Below, piece by piece: positions 31,966 through 45,394 of a DNA stretch of 64,000 bases. The translations under genes and the position numbers were made by a program. The DNA is from Pseudopithomyces maydicus (taxonomy: Eukaryota; Ascomycota; Dothideomycetes; Pleosporales; Didymosphaeriaceae): contig JANTUC010000014.1 in assembly GCA_026873275.1 (NCBI GenBank), positions 682,001 to 746,000 on the forward strand, in the 5' to 3' direction. Under the pieces are notes generated by a model that did no database searches, was not told the origin of the DNA, and saw only the letters and a list, made by a program, of their open reading frames with translations. How positions within the stretch are numbered: the stretch's first letter is position 1; each line of letters starts with the position of its first letter.

Positions 31966-34900
31966 GCCAAGTTTTAGAGATACTCTGCGATATTCCAACT
32001 AGGAGCTCAAGTCGGTGGATACTTTGAGAAGGGGTGCATTTATGAATCAGGGTCTTCAACAGGCTGGGCACTGCTGGGGTCGCACTGAAATACACTAACC
32101 TCCGTGGAACATATTACGGCGCGCTCATAGACGCGACTGAGGCAGGGCGATGGAATGAGTTGGGATTTCGTGCCAGAGGCTCGACCGTACTAGCGGATAT
32201 AGACTGTGTGCTAGGAGGCAAGGGGCTGAAAAATCCAAAAGACATGCACGAAGAACAGTAGAACGAAAGGTGCGGCCTCACGCAAGAATAAAAGCCTACG
32301 GGAATGTGAATAAGTTGTCACAAGCCTGAGTCCTGAGCGACACAAAGGCAAGGTGAGGGCCTTGCAGACCAGACACAACCGGTTCGGCGGTACTAGGCTG
32401 GATGGTTCGACTTGGTGTTCATCGGTCGACCGCGATTGTAACCTCAGCCTCTGGCTAACGCCTCCTCTGGTGAAATGATACGTAAAGACCCGACCATACG
32501 GTCAGCATTCACTGGACAGCCACATCGATCTGGATGCCAGGCTGGTCATGCCGCAAATCTTCACAACTCACAACGTCCCCACAAGTCTCTGCATCAACTG
32601 TTACGCCAAACGTCTTCGGTTAAGACGTGCTCCTCCTTGGCAACTTGAAGAATGTGCCCAAGAATCATTATAACTTTTGCCGAAGTGATGGTTCTCAATG
32701 TGAGAAAAACAACTTCTATTCTATCCCGTAGTCGTCCAAAATCCGAGGTCTTCTGCATCGAGGTATCATCTCGTGTACCCTATATTCCTTCTTTTCATTT
32801 CAAACAACAAAGTGCTTGTTTTCAGATAATTGCGCGATTCGTCTTTTCCGTTACACAGCATCATGCGGTCCACATGCATCGAACGGGGCCAAAGAATTCT
32901 CCGGGGCAGTATAAGCCACCCGACGCATGACCCACGATTGGCTGTTTCGAATGTTGTTTGCTTGGGAATGGCGGTTACTGATGGAATTTATACGAACTAC
33001 ACCGTTCCGTTGGCCTTCTCCAGGCTCTAATCATGCTCTAGCGCTATTCACTCTTATCGAAACGAACTATCGCCACAACAGTTGCCATCTTGGGGGTTTC
33101 AACGGTTACCTGCATCGGCAGAGACAAGCCGATCGAGATGGTGTGGGCACCCGACACTGATCCCAGTTTCGGTCCAGTGCAGTCGAGATACTTTTGGTTA
33201 GTTCTCCAGGCGTGACCGAGGAAAACAAATCTCCGCATGGTCGGTTATTCAATATTCCGCTGTGTAACATGACTGAGATCGTAGCAGGTATAGGCGACCC
33301 ACAGTAAAATCACTCGCATGAGATTACCGGCAACGGTTGGATACTTGCTTGAGGGCCCGCTTCAGGATCTGCAGCCAAGAGTCTTTGAACGAAGGCAAAA
33401 GTCGTTGTACCACACCTCAAGCGCCAAAGAAGAGGCGCTTTGAACGGACGGGCTCAAACAGGTCTTGCGTTTCTGACCAAGGGACGGTTACCTGGATACG
33501 TGGGAGGTGTATTCTCGGTCCTTGGACTCAGATGCTGCGGACTTGAACGGATCTGAACCGACCGTTACGCGGATGATGGCCTATCTATGATCGCTGCGAC
33601 CGGTAGTTAGCCTTGGGAAGATGCTAACTTGTAGCTTGCAGGTTGTATGCAGATCTCCAAGCTAAGTATGTCATAGTGGAATTCATTAGGATACCAGGGA
33701 TTCTGGTTTGGTCCCATTTTGAACGCTCGCGACACCTGTCAGGGACCTCCACGGCGCGTCAACCTCGCGTTGTGGAAGAACCGGTTGCCTAGACGCTTGC
33801 GCCATCATTCCAGCTGCCCATGCGAACATGACAGCTTGGAACGGTCCTAATGCGTCACAAAAGCACTCCCATCTACATCATCGTCTAGATTCCAGCAAAA
33901 AATTCACCAGTGTTTGCGGACCAGGGAATTCATAGTCCAGTAATATGGCAGCGTCAAACACGCGCGTACTGTGAGACTGACCATCCCACTAAGGGCATCA
34001 CTTTGCAGCATCCGCTGCCGCTACATGCTCAGACAGTCCAGAGAAGTCTCACCTGCAAGGGCACTCTGATGAACCGTGAACCCGCGTATTGAACTAATGT
34101 ACGCACTGCCAACTTGTACGAGGACCCACCGCAACGCTGTGGAGGCAAAACGGCCGCAAATCGCATTTGGCTGGACAGCTACAAGCAGGACACCAGGTAC
34201 AGTGGTAGGTGCGTCCCGTTGTGGGTTGTGCCTGACCACGACAGAAGCGCGCCTCCGCTTCGTGATCAGACGGTGTCGTTGCTGTAACTTATCCGCATCT
34301 CGAATCCCTGTTACGCTCAACTCCGTTGAATCTTGTTCGTGGGTTGAAGCCGAATCGGCTTCGGCAAGATCCGTTCGGCGGCAGATCTGGGGGTAACTCG
34401 AGACCCGGGATACGCACATGAGGTGAAGGTTTTTACATTCCGTTGCCGAAGAGACCAAACGCATGTCACAATCACGATCTGTAGCATATGGCCCGTACGA
34501 TGAAAATCTAGACGACATTCGCCTGTGGTTTCCAAAATTCTCTGCAGCCCATCATAGCATTGTGCAGGTGATTATGACCACTTCCGTGAGTACTCGTGGA
34601 GAGACTCAGCATCCTCTTGAGGAGCTACGGTTACTTTGATCTGGCTTGGCCAAGTATCGCTTTGCCTGTTAAGTGGTACCCGGTGGTTTATTTGAAAGCT
34701 GATGGTTGCAAGACAACAACATAGTTCGGTGTCGGCATATCTGTTCAGCTCCCGCGATTCATGCGCACGCCCCAAACATGTGGCTTCCCCTGGATTCGCC
34801 TTCCCTTCTAGTCCATCATCATGATTCTATCTTCCCATTGGAGATGTGCATACGCGCAGAAAATCCGACGTAGCGCCCACGAGATCATGGCACTTGCATG

Positions 34901-37900
34901 AGAGACGACTCAAGAAGAAACTCATGAGAACGAGGTCTCATTAGAGTCAGCCTTCGCGCTTTGGAACTGCCTTCCTATCTTGCAGCTGACAGCTGCACCT
35001 AACGACAGATAATGCGACATCAGTCCCCCAGCCACTCTGCAGATGCTCTCATCCCGGTGAGGATGATTAGTGGTATCTATCAATTTACATGCTTCATGAC
35101 TGGACTCGATGCATGTACCTGTTCGGTCTAACCAGCTGATTCTCACTAGCATTGATAGCTGTTTCTACGCGCTGTGGATCCTCCACGAAGATCGTTCGTT
35201 TCAACCCGCTGACCTGCATACACATGGGAGACTCCGGCAGAGTCTGTGCGCGGGCATTGTCCGGTGGCCAACGGGTTGAACATTCTGTGCAAGTACGAAT
35301 TCCGCTGCAGATCTCTGTTGATCATTTCCCAGTTCACACTTGATGGTACATATCTGCACCTCATCCCTCGAGTTACAAACAAACCAGACCCCCACCAATC
35401 CCACGGCGAGACTTTGCTGACCGTTTTTGACCTTCTAGACCACCCAGATACATGCCGTCTCCACAAAAGACACCGCGTCTTACATCTTTCTCCGAATAAC
35501 TCCATATGGCAGTAACATTGTGTCCAGGCCCTCGGTCGTGCTCGAGGTTCTGACGACCGTTCTAGCCTCACACTACACCAGTAGGCTGAGTTGGGGTTCT
35601 CACCGTATACCCCAGTGTCTTTGACATAGGAACTATTTCCACTCATCATGATTACTTTGGATTTCCTGTCTCGGACTTCCGGAGAAGTAGCCTTCGCTGC
35701 CTTCTACTTGATGGGGAAGTGATATACTCTTGAGCGGTTTACACCGCTTCGGAGCACGAGTATCTGTATTTCTGACCCTACCAAGCTTTCAGGAAGCTTT
35801 CTGTATCGATGGTTCTAAAAATCCGAGAATCACGATCATTTCTCCTCACTCTATATCTAAGTAGTAGAGTGAGCTCAAAGGCATACGTATTCCCACCATC
35901 CTTTCATATCGAGCAGATGATCTCAATTTCGAGAAGGCAAACTCATCGGTTGCCTTCTTAATCTTCATTTCAAGTGCAGCTTCAAAGCAGAGACCTTACC
36001 ATAAGCTTACCGCAAAAGCTCACGGCTTACTTTCACTTCTCTCCACCACTATCCATCCAACCATTCATTCATCGTTGATACTAATCATACTGTTGCCAGG
36101 CTCTCGATTAGTAAAATCACACAGTATTCATCACGAAACCAAACTCCGTTTTGCATACGGATCCACGTCTCGATACTGTGACACACCCCTGTATCTCCTA
36201 CGCGAACAACCAAACACCATCCTTCCACCTCATCAGGCAAGCACTCGCATATGCAGCACCTCTGCACACAATCCTATTGTAATTGGGCTTACTTTCCTCC
36301 TACCTCACCGCTTTGCCTACCCCAGGTCCATGTTCCCCTACCCGACCAAGCAAGCTACACGAGTGGTATACACATACACACAAGCTCAGCGGACGGGACG
36401 GCACGGAGCGGGACATGTGAGTACAACCTTGACATTAGATCTGTAATTCGCTGTTCCTACCGAGAAGCATACGTGCGATAGTACGTAGGTATATACGTAT
36501 GTACCTCGCAGACGATACCACATCACCCTTCCAACGCCATGTCATAGGTACACGCGACTGATCTACACACGCGCATATACGCGTCTCTATACAACACACA
36601 TCCGCTCCGCCGCTTTGCACAGCCATGTTTCTTGTATATACCCTGCAAGTACGTAGCTTACGGTACCCCGCAAGCACAACCAGTTAGGCACACCCTACAC
36701 ACACACATCTCATCGCTCCCTCCACGCTAGCCCAAACCACCTCTTGTGCATCTACCCTAACCCCCGAGCCTTATACGCGCCCACCATCCGCGACCCTCCG
36801 ATCCGCCGTCCGCCTTCGCCTTCGCCTTGCATCATCCTTCCCCGGGAATAAACATGTAGGTAGTCTACATAAATCACGCGAGCTAGCAAGCCGCTCCACC
36901 CGAGGCACCGAAACCCCGTCTTACATACATACGCATGTAGACTAGGTAGACTAGGTAGATAGATGGATATATGTGTATCGGCTAGACTAGTAGCCTTGTT
37001 ACGTTGCGAATTTACACACGTTGGCATCCTGCGTAGATGTGTGTGCATGTACGTACTGTACCTGACATGCATATACAGTACAGCATATGCAGGTGTATGT
37101 CCATAGCCATGTACAGAAGCAGCAAATGTGCAAAGTATGCACATGGGCAAAATACACATAAGCATACATACATACATGTATACATACATACAAACATGTG
37201 TGCATACGCCCGTCAAGAACAGCCAAACCCACACAAGCACACACAAGCATAAGCACAGGCATAAGCATAAACGAGCACGTTTCACAGGGCGAAACAGCGA
37301 GGAAAGTGCGAGGCAGCCAACTTCTGCGAGTGGACTGGGTAGAGTGGGACCGGTGGGTGCGTGGAGGAAGGAGCGAAGCGAAGCGAGGACGAAATTGGCC
37401 GGGTCCACTGTTTGGTGGTGTGTGCAGAAAGGATAGGGAGATGGATGTGAGGGACGGGATGAGGTAGATGGGATGTATGTATGTGGAGGGGTGAGAGTAT
37501 ATGATAGTGAAGACGAGAAGGAGATGTGTTTGTAGTAGAAGGTACTTGTATATATACGTTCGTCTACGTCTACGTCTACGTCTACGTCTATGTCCTCATC
37601 AATGTATATAAATACAAACAAATATATACATATAAAGATAGATGGATGCAAGCCGTACTGTAATGTATCGTGTGTAATTCTGCTCATATTACCGCTTCGC
37701 GCCGGCGATATGTATCTACGCCTTCCAACAAGGCAGGTATACCGGTCCAGTCCAGTACCGCACCACACCGCACCATGTCTCGCACCCAAAATTCTGCGCC
37801 GGAAACGCGCTACCGGAACGTGTGCTTCAAACTAATTACTCCACGAAGGAAAAAAAAAGGAAGAGAAAAAAATAAAGACAGACAAATGCGTCAACGTATG

Positions 37901-38310
37901 AATGGAACGTATGTGTGAATATGTAATGATCAAACAGCCACCATGCGCCCAAGTAAGTAAACCATCGACAGCAATGCGAAAATATAGATAGCAAAAAAAA
38001 GTAAAAAATTAGAACCAATGGCAATGCCTTCCACTCTGCGCTTTGGATGTATGTACTCCAGCAGCAGCGAGCTCGTCCCATCCCATCCTATACCCCTAAA
38101 CACCGTCGGCTATGCAAGTTTGTATATGTATTCGGGAGCCGTCCCATCGCGATCCGTGCCGTGGCCGTGCCGTGCCGTACCGTGCCGTTCCATCCCAATG
38201 CAAATGCGTGTGTAAAACAACAGTAGCGAAAAAACTAGATATGTACAATCATCTTGCTTTCTTTCTTTCTTCCTTTCTTTCTTTCTTCTCGTGATCATAC
38301 CGTCACCCTC
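31966..38310. other. 6.3-kb gene-free region upstream of the C2H2 regulator
   Basis: I find no gene with a recognisable domain. Open frames up to about 345 codons occur, but they overlap on opposite strands or run through microsatellites. Simple repeats include ACATACAT tracts at about 37140-37200, GTCTAC repeats at 37562-37591, GCCGT-type repeats near 38140-38190 and a CTTT tract at 38255-38290. Long upstream regions are common for fungal developmental regulators, which would fit the adjacent C2H2 gene. An unrecognised non-coding transcript is possible. Confidence 0.4.
37562..37591. repeat. Hexanucleotide microsatellite (GTCTAC)5
   Basis: There are five consecutive GTCTAC units. They create a spurious DVDVDV run in a long minus-strand open frame covering 36752-37789, which I do not regard as a gene. 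Confidence 0.9.
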
Positions 38311-39201
38311 TTAAAATGTATCCACCCTCCTCACATCCCTCCCCACCACCCTCTCGTCATCATCCCACGCGATGAGCCTCTCCCTCGGTCTCAGCGGCGG
38401 CTCGGGGTCGTACGGCTCGGGCGCGGCGTGCGCCGCCATGGGGTTCTCGACCTGGTGCGAGGGGCTCGTTTCGCCGCTGCCATCGAGCGGGGTGTCCACC
38501 TCCTTCGTGGGATCGAGGCTTGTTTTCTGGAGGGCGGCTTCGAGCTCCTCCGGGTCGAAGGGCTGGTCGGTGGTGCTGGGGCGGCGCACGCGGTCCGAGG
38601 TCGGGGGGCGCGAACCGTTGGAGGTTATGGACATGGAGCGGCCGCGGATGCTGGAGGACTTGCGAGGGCGCTTGGGGTCTTCGGTGGGGTTGCGGGAGAG
38701 GCCGACTGGGGGTTGTTAGTTGGGGTGCACGTGTATAGGAAAAAGAAGGCGAGTTGTATGGCTTACCGTTTAGCACGTCGTTCTCCTCGTCGCTGTGTTC
38801 TCGGATGTGGTCGTCGTCGTCCAAGCTGGCGCCAATGCCGCTGTCGTTTTCCCTGTAGTCGTCGTTGCCACGGGGTTTGCTCTGGCTGCGGCGATTCACG
38901 CTGCGGACGCTTCTCCGTGTGCGGAAGGACTGGAAGCTGCTCTTGCGGGAGACCATGCGGGAGCCCATGGGGGAGTATATGCTCTGGGCGCTCTTCCGGC
39001 GCCACGCCTTTGCCCAATCGAAGGACTCGAGGTGTGCTTTGTGCTCGGGGGCGACGGGGCGGCGGTACTTCAGGGGGGCATCTTCTCGCCCGGCTGGTAG
39101 ACATTGGGGTCGTAGTTCTTGGACTTCTTTCCCTTGACGATCTGGGGGTCGTCGTGGGCGCCGCGGGTGAAGGCGCGACGTAACCGCGAGCGGAGCGGCA
39201 T
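38311..39201 (-). CDS. Conserved basic fungal hypothetical protein, frame broken at a poly-C run
   Basis: Exon 1 is 39201-38767 and exon 2 is 38705-38311, separated by a 61-bp intron (GTAAGC...CCCAG). The N terminus MPLRSRLRRAFTRG leads to YQPGEKMPP and then a stop, because the run at 39073-39078 has six C (minus strand). With seven C the frame continues as LKYRRPVAPEHKAHLESFDWAKAWRRKS and then QSIYSPMGSRM, giving exactly 276 residues. This block, GEKMPxLKYRRPV..HK..LE.F...AWRR, recurs in Pezizomycotina hypothetical proteins of unknown function. The rest is Ser/Arg-rich and then acidic and disordered. A one-base sequencing error is more likely than a real frameshift, because sequence beyond the break keeps coding character and a good splice pair. 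Confidence 0.7.
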
Positions 39202-41381
39202 GGTGTGGCGTGGTGGTGCGATGCAGGTGGGCGTGGGGATGCGTTGGTATGCTTTGGTGTGCGTGGGCGTGTATATGCTGGGGAATTGGAACGCCAATTG
39301 TACCCTGTGGAAAGTGGTCCTCGCCGGTGGGTGCGCGTACCAAGATTGCGGCGGACGTGCTTAGCGGAGCGTGGGATCGCAAAGTGACCTAGTCCCTGTC
39401 GACGTAGCTGTCGGCGACTTCCTGGGTCCGACGAGAGGGTTGCTGGGAGAGTGGGAGGCGCATTCGCGGTGGTGCAGGCCGGGGTGAATGTTGCGAGGGC
39501 TGCAGTGAATGGCAAGAGTAGAGAGAAGAGAGACTGAGAGGCGTTCGCGGTTCGGCGTGGACAAAGTGCCGGACTTGGGTTTAGCTCGGGGTGTGGGTAG
39601 GGTGGGTATAGGTGGTATGCATGGACTTTGACTGGGTGGATGGCACAAGCGCGCTTGGGGTGGGCAGGCGATGTCGCTAGCACTGGATCAGGAGAAATGA
39701 CGGGTCTCTTGGAGCGTGGAGGCAGCGGTGCGGAGACAATAAGTGGTTCTTGGGACTGGGGGGTAGGGGGTGTCATCGGTTCTTTGTACTCTATCGTCAC
39801 TAATGAAAAGGCATTGGCGGGAGGGGCGCGCAGAGCCAAGTCTCGTCGGTCAATCAGTCAGGCGCTCAGGGTGTGTGGAAGCTCCCTCCGGCCGAGATCC
39901 TTCGCAGTTGAGATGCATTCCTTACGTGAACCTCTGATGCGAGAAAGGCCGGGGCAGCGTTGACGTTAGCCTGCAGCGGCCATCCGACTGGGCGCGTGGG
40001 TCAAGCGTATCCTGGGCGCCGGCTTGCAACGATGCAGGCAAAGACAGCCGCCTCACTCGCGCACAGTCGGTTTTGGCCGGGCGTGGTGCGGGATTTTTGG
40101 CTGCACGCTGGCGGCGGATTGGCAGGGGAGATTTTGCTTGCGGAGGGTTCGTCGGGAGGTCGCAATAGTGTTGAGCGGATAGAGGCACGCTGGTGCAGCC
40201 ACCGGGTGTGGTGTGGTCTCTCTGCACGCCAGGCCCGGGTCGCTGGGAGCGAGCGAGCGGCTCTTGAAGCAGATGCACCACACTGCACCTCTCTGACGGT
40301 GCCTCGAGAGTGGGCAGGGCAGGGCAGGGCAGGGCAGGGCAGGGCTCCGGAGCGTCACGTGCATGGCCGGGACCGGACGGGCACAGCACAGCACACGACA
40401 CGCTCACACGGTGGATGGATGGGGCGGGCCTGGGGCGCATACAATGCACCGGACAGACACCCACACACACCCACGGGCCGTGGTCGGCCAGCCAGAGCAA
40501 TGCAGAGGCGTCGTCTTCTTCCTGTTTTTCTTCGCGCGCTGGCTTCTGGCGTGCTTCTGGACTCGGGCTGGCTTCTTCCTGGTCTGGCTGCTGGTCTGGC
40601 TGCTGACGGCCTGGTCTCTTGGTCTTGGTGCTTGCTCCAGCCGCTGCCGCTGCCGCTGCCTCCAGCCGCATTGCACCATGTCATAATTATGACTATTTTT
40701 ACAAGGCGACCTCGGTGGCGTGCCGTGTGGGGTAAACTCGTCGATCTGTGCGTGAGTGCGTCATCCAGGGCGGCGTCGCTCTCTGACCGCCGCGACGACT
40801 GGCTGCTGGACTGCTCCTCACTGGATGAGTACAGTGCTGTATCGAGGCCGTTGCTGCCCAGCTGCTGCCCATCTCCCACTGCAGCACAGGTCACATATCA
40901 TGTCTCGACTCCTCTGCGTGCACAGTACCTAGGTATGGCGTCCGTCTGTCCCCGCCTGTCGTCTGTCTATCGCCGCCTGTCTGTCTATCGCCGCCTGTCT
41001 GTCTATCGCCCGCCTGTCACGCCCATCGTCTGCACCGCGCCAGCGCAACCACTCACTCCCCCAGTGCACCCCCGCGGTGACGATGCGCTGCACCCAAAGC
41101 TTGAACGCCCCCTCCCCCAAGCCAGTTTTGTCGTAACCTGCACGCCGTGAGACGTGATGCCCTTTGTGTGTTCCAATTACACGCCCGCGGGGCGCGGCTT
41201 CCCGAAGCTAGCATCGCGTCTATGACATCAATGGCCCTCTTTGGTCGCGCCTGCCCTGTATGCATCACCCACCAGGGCCTCAGCTCCGCTGTATTTGACC
41301 CTGCAAGCTTCGTCGTCGTCCCGTTGTAGTATCTGCCCTCCGATACCCTTGCTGCCTTTCATTCTGCAATTGGCAGGCATC
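39202..41381. other. GC-rich intergenic/promoter region with short tandem repeats
   Basis: Several long overlapping frames (up to 396 codons) occur on both strands, as expected from high GC. None has a domain or consistent splice structure. Short repeats include CAGGG units at about 40315-40346 and an 18-bp CCGCCTGTCTGTCTATCG unit at about 40973-41008. The region probably holds the divergent promoters of the two flanking genes. Confidence 0.5.
40973..41008. repeat. 18-bp tandem repeat, about 3 copies
   Basis: CCGCCTGTCTGTCTATCG is present twice exactly in tandem, with a diverged copy just before (from about 40952). It lies in the presumed promoter of the glycine-zipper protein. Confidence 0.8.
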
Positions 41382-44300
41382 ATGGACAAAATCAAGAACG
41401 TGCTGTGTGTTTGCTGCAACCCTGCATTTGACTGCACTGCTTGTACTGACTGCCCCCAGGTCCCATGGACACGGCAAGGAGAGTGACGTCGCTCAGGATC
41501 GACAGGGCCCAACCACGGGGGTTATGACTGGGGAGGGCAGCCACCTGGCAGGCGCAAACTTGCCTCAATCCCAGTCTCAACCAGGTGCCGCAGGAGAGTA
41601 CGTCGGGATATCACCCTACCTCGCTTCATTGCAATTGACCTTGACCCAAGATATCATCCCATCTACGACCAATTCGCCAAGGGTGTTCCCGGTGATTCCC
41701 TTCAGACCACCGATCACCCACCGCAGACCACCTCGGCCAATCTGGGTACCTCGAGCTTGCACCCGAACCAGCATCGGCCAGCCCCACACGAGGATATGAG
41801 CACCGCAAGCATCAAGTCGGGCGTTATCGGCTTCCCGCAAGGAGCCGACGACACACACGCCGCAGCACGTCTGAATGACAATGCGTTCCAACAACAGAGC
41901 TCTCGCGACGGCCCAATTGGTGCGCGCGCTGGTGACCAGAAATCCCACGTCGGCCAGGCTGCCACACTTGGGGCATTGGCGGAACACGGATCAATTAGCC
42001 AGCCCAAGGACACGCAGAACACGCCACGCATCGATCTCCAAAGGCAAGAATCTGATGTTCCAGAGTCTGGCCGTTCATTCCCTCTTTCGGGTGGTGTCGC
42101 TCAGCAGATCCCGAGGACAGCTGCTACTAACGAACGTGAACCAGGAACCAAGGAGAGAGATGCTGGGCTTCGCGAGGGTCAGGGTCGTGAAGGCATTGCA
42201 GGAGCTGCTGCAGCCGCTACTGCAACATCGTCAGTGATTCCTCAGAACGATGGCAGAACCGAGGCAAATCTTCAAACACAAACCTCCGCATCTAATAACC
42301 CGGAGGCATTGGCTGCCGCTACAGCCGCAACTTCAGCTGCTTATGGCTGGGGCAACCATGAACACGGTGGCCATGGTCACCGCTATGAAGGCGAACAGCT
42401 GAGGTCGCCAGACGAGCCCAAGACAGACTTGATGTATACCGATGGACCCCATGTAACGGATACTGCTAACCGCCTTGATCCTCGCCTGCATATCCCAGGA
42501 GCATATCCTAGCCCCACACCAGTCGAGGAGTCGGATGCGCCTTCATATCTGCAGAGCAAGCCTACTACTCAGACAATATCATCTACCCTCGCAGAACCCG
42601 AATTGCGACACACGGGCTCTCTGGATGAGCCTCTACCTCGCTCTGGAGACACCACGTCCCAGCATCATTATGGTCGAGATGCCGCCATCGCAGGCGGCTT
42701 GGGGGCTGCTGGAGCAGGTGCTTATGCAGCTGGAAAGCATGAAAAAGACATTGATGTTGGCAAGGAGACATTCCCACCGGAACCAAATCCGTATTCATCC
42801 AAGCAGGTGGATCCTCGTGTAGACACTGTTCCAAGAGGAGGCTTTACGGAACAAAGGTACGACCCTTCAGCATCTGATAATCGCAGTCCACGCAATGCTG
42901 CACTTACCGGAGGTGTCGTTGGCGGTGCTCCGTCCACCCACGAAGCCCCGACCGGACGCGTATTGGAAAACAAGGAATACCCAGCTGCTGGACAAGATGT
43001 CAAGTCTGATAACCAGCATCACTATGGCCGTGATGCCGCACTCGTAGGCGCAGGAGCTGCTACAACCGCTGGTCTGTACGCCAGTCAGCGGCAGAATGAG
43101 CCTGACTCGGGCCCAGCCTCGTCTACAGTAGGGCCCCACAAGAGCAATGTAGCTAATGTACTCGATCCAAGGGTGCAGCCCAACCCTGATCTGCAGAAGC
43201 ACCACTATGCCGCTCCTACCGTCGAAGATCCAGCACCGTCAACTGTTGGCCCTCACAAGAGTGATGTCGCCAACGTGCTCGATCCTAGAGTTCTTCCCGA
43301 CCCCCAGAAACAGAAGTCCGCCCCAAAGGAACTGAAGGAATCTAACATCGCCGAGAAAGATCCTGGAGAGCACCACTACGGTCGCGATGCTGCCATTGTG
43401 GGAGGTGCTGGTGCTGCTGGCTATGGTGCATATGAGGCAGCACAAGCGTATGGCAACCATCCAAGCACTCAGCCTGCCGCTTCAATGAATGAACAACGCT
43501 ATGATCCTTCTGTTTCTGGGGCACATGATCCGAGAGTTGCCGGTGCCCAGCAATCTAATACCGCGCCCCACGATCAGCAACATCACTATGGCCGTGATGC
43601 AGCTCTTGTTGGTGGAGCTGGCGCCTTGGGCGCGGGAGCCTACGCTGCTACTCGTGGAAACGATGGAACTCATCAATCTGCCATGCAAGGCTACCAGCAG
43701 CCGCCTACAGCCCAAGCACACGGACAGCCTGGTACTGCCATGCATCAGCGATATGATTCCACTCAAATGCCAGAGGACGATCACACCAAGCGTAACGTGG
43801 CACTTGGTACTGCTGCTGGAGCCGGTGCTCTCGGAGCTGGGGCTTACGGGCTCTCGCAACACGAGGTCCAAAAGGAGCAGGAACATCGTCTCAAGGAGCA
43901 ACAAAAGACTTTCGACGAACAGCAAAAGGCTCTTGAGAAAAAGCAAGCGCACGATCAGAAGCATCACGACAAGCTCGCCGCAGCCGAGGAGAAGAAACAC
44001 CAGAAAGAAGCCGAGGCTAAAGAGCGCGACCACGCCAAGAAACTCGAGAAACAGCAACATGAGCACGACAAGCAATTGGCAGCTGCACGGACCTCGCAGG
44101 AGAGACGTTCAAGGGATGGCACGAGGTCTGAAGAGGAAGACGGCACGCCAGAGAAGAAACACCGCTTCCTCACCTTCCTGAACAAGAAAGATAAGGATAG
44201 GACGAGTAGCGGAGAAAGCAGCCCTAGAGCTTCAAAGGATAGCCCGCGCCACTCGAAGGATTACGCTGCCGGCGCCGCGGGTGTCGGCGCAGCTGGCGCG

Positions 44301-44822
44301 GCTGCATATGAGCACGAGCACGACGAGGGTCGTCACCTGGGTGAGAAGCGCGGCAGGAACGTCCTCCACAAAGATCCTCCCAAGGGCCATCCGGCGCGAG
44401 AGGCAGATCTCGCCCGTCACGCCGAGAGCGGGAAGCACGAGCACATGGGTATCGATGGTCCGATTGGGGATCCTGATCTCGTGTCTGGAGACCAGTAAGT
44501 TTGTCTCATATCTATCTGTCAATCTATCACTCCTGTCTACTCTATATAGCGGGTCCTCGGTGATACTTGGGTATGTAAACCCATCACTAACGCCAACCGC
44601 AGCCAAACCCGCGCCGGCGTCTACGGCGCCCACCCCGCGGATGACGTGATAGGCGGCCATCACACCGTCACCGAGCCGCACACGGGCTTGCCCATGAACG
44701 TGGAGCGGTATGGTGATGGGGCCGGGGGAACGGATGGGAGCGCGACGATTCATGGGGAGCAGCACCAGCAGGTTCCGGCGACGAATTGGGAGGGTATTAG
44801 GAAGGGCGATACGTTGTACTAA
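41382..44822 (+). CDS. Large glycine-zipper and coiled-coil repeat protein, function unknown
   Basis: Exons 41382-41404, 41460-41597, 41651-44494 and 44603-44822 give 1,074 residues in frame. The junctions read MDKIKNVLSHGHGKES, AAGEYHPIYDQF and SGDHQTRAGVYG. The middle holds at least four copies of a unit starting HHYGRDAA followed by a Gly/Ala-rich helix such as GGAGALGAGAYAA (near 42661, 43014, 43369 and 43579), plus two degenerate copies. Between them are repeats of GPHKS(N/D)VANVLDPRV (43131 and 43248). Residues about 740-825 form a Lys/Glu/Gln/His-rich coiled coil. The Gly/Ala units look like glycine zippers, which can pack in membranes or assemblies. No catalytic domain is seen. Similar HKSDVANKLDPRV-containing proteins are common in filamentous ascomycetes without known function. 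Confidence 0.8.
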
Positions 44823-45394
44823 TGAGATGAGGTGGGATGTGATATATATTTGCGTGGTAAGAGAAGGGATGAAGATGGAAAGAAAATGAGCCATGAGCTA
44901 CGAATTTCATTACGCAGTGGGTGTTGGGTGGGAGGTGTTTTGTACGTATATATTTATGTGTGTGTGTGTGAATATGGTATATGATATTTCAATCAACGAT
45001 GATGCGCATCTTCACCAATCGCCATCGCCATCGCCGCGTAGGAAGAAAAGCCCACACCATGCACTCTCCCTAAAGCAAGAAAGAGGGAGAAGGACACAAC
45101 CCGGCATTGAATATGGTACTTTTTGTTTTTTTAAACTTCCTCTTCAATTACACATGCTGCTTCTGGGGGTTGATTCACCATATCGCCATCGTCACCTGGT
45201 TTGTGCTCAACTCGACGCATACAGTTTCAGAGAATTCTCTTTTGCATCTACCATGATGCTTTTCTCCATAATTGGCATCTCTCATGATCTTCATGTGTTG
45301 GCGTTTCTACGCCCGTCCCCCGCCCATGTCCAGGTCCACATTGGTGTTTTTGTGTCTCTGTGTGTGTGTCCATTGACATATCCATTTTAAAATA

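Noticed and set aside
34021..34518. 165-codon minus-strand frame in the C2H2 upstream region
   Set aside because: No domain, a competing plus-strand frame, and coding-unlike composition.
36752..37789. 345-codon minus-strand open frame
   Set aside because: It runs through GTCTAC and TACA microsatellites, giving DVDVDV and Cys/Tyr/Met-rich runs, with no domain or splice structure.
38254..39183. 309-codon plus-strand frame
   Set aside because: It is the antisense shadow of the minus-strand Ser/Arg-rich gene and crosses its intron.
39922..41150. Long overlapping frames on both strands (249, 396 and 179 codons)
   Set aside because: They are GC-rich and low-complexity, overlap each other and cross pentamer and 18-bp repeats. 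No family features.
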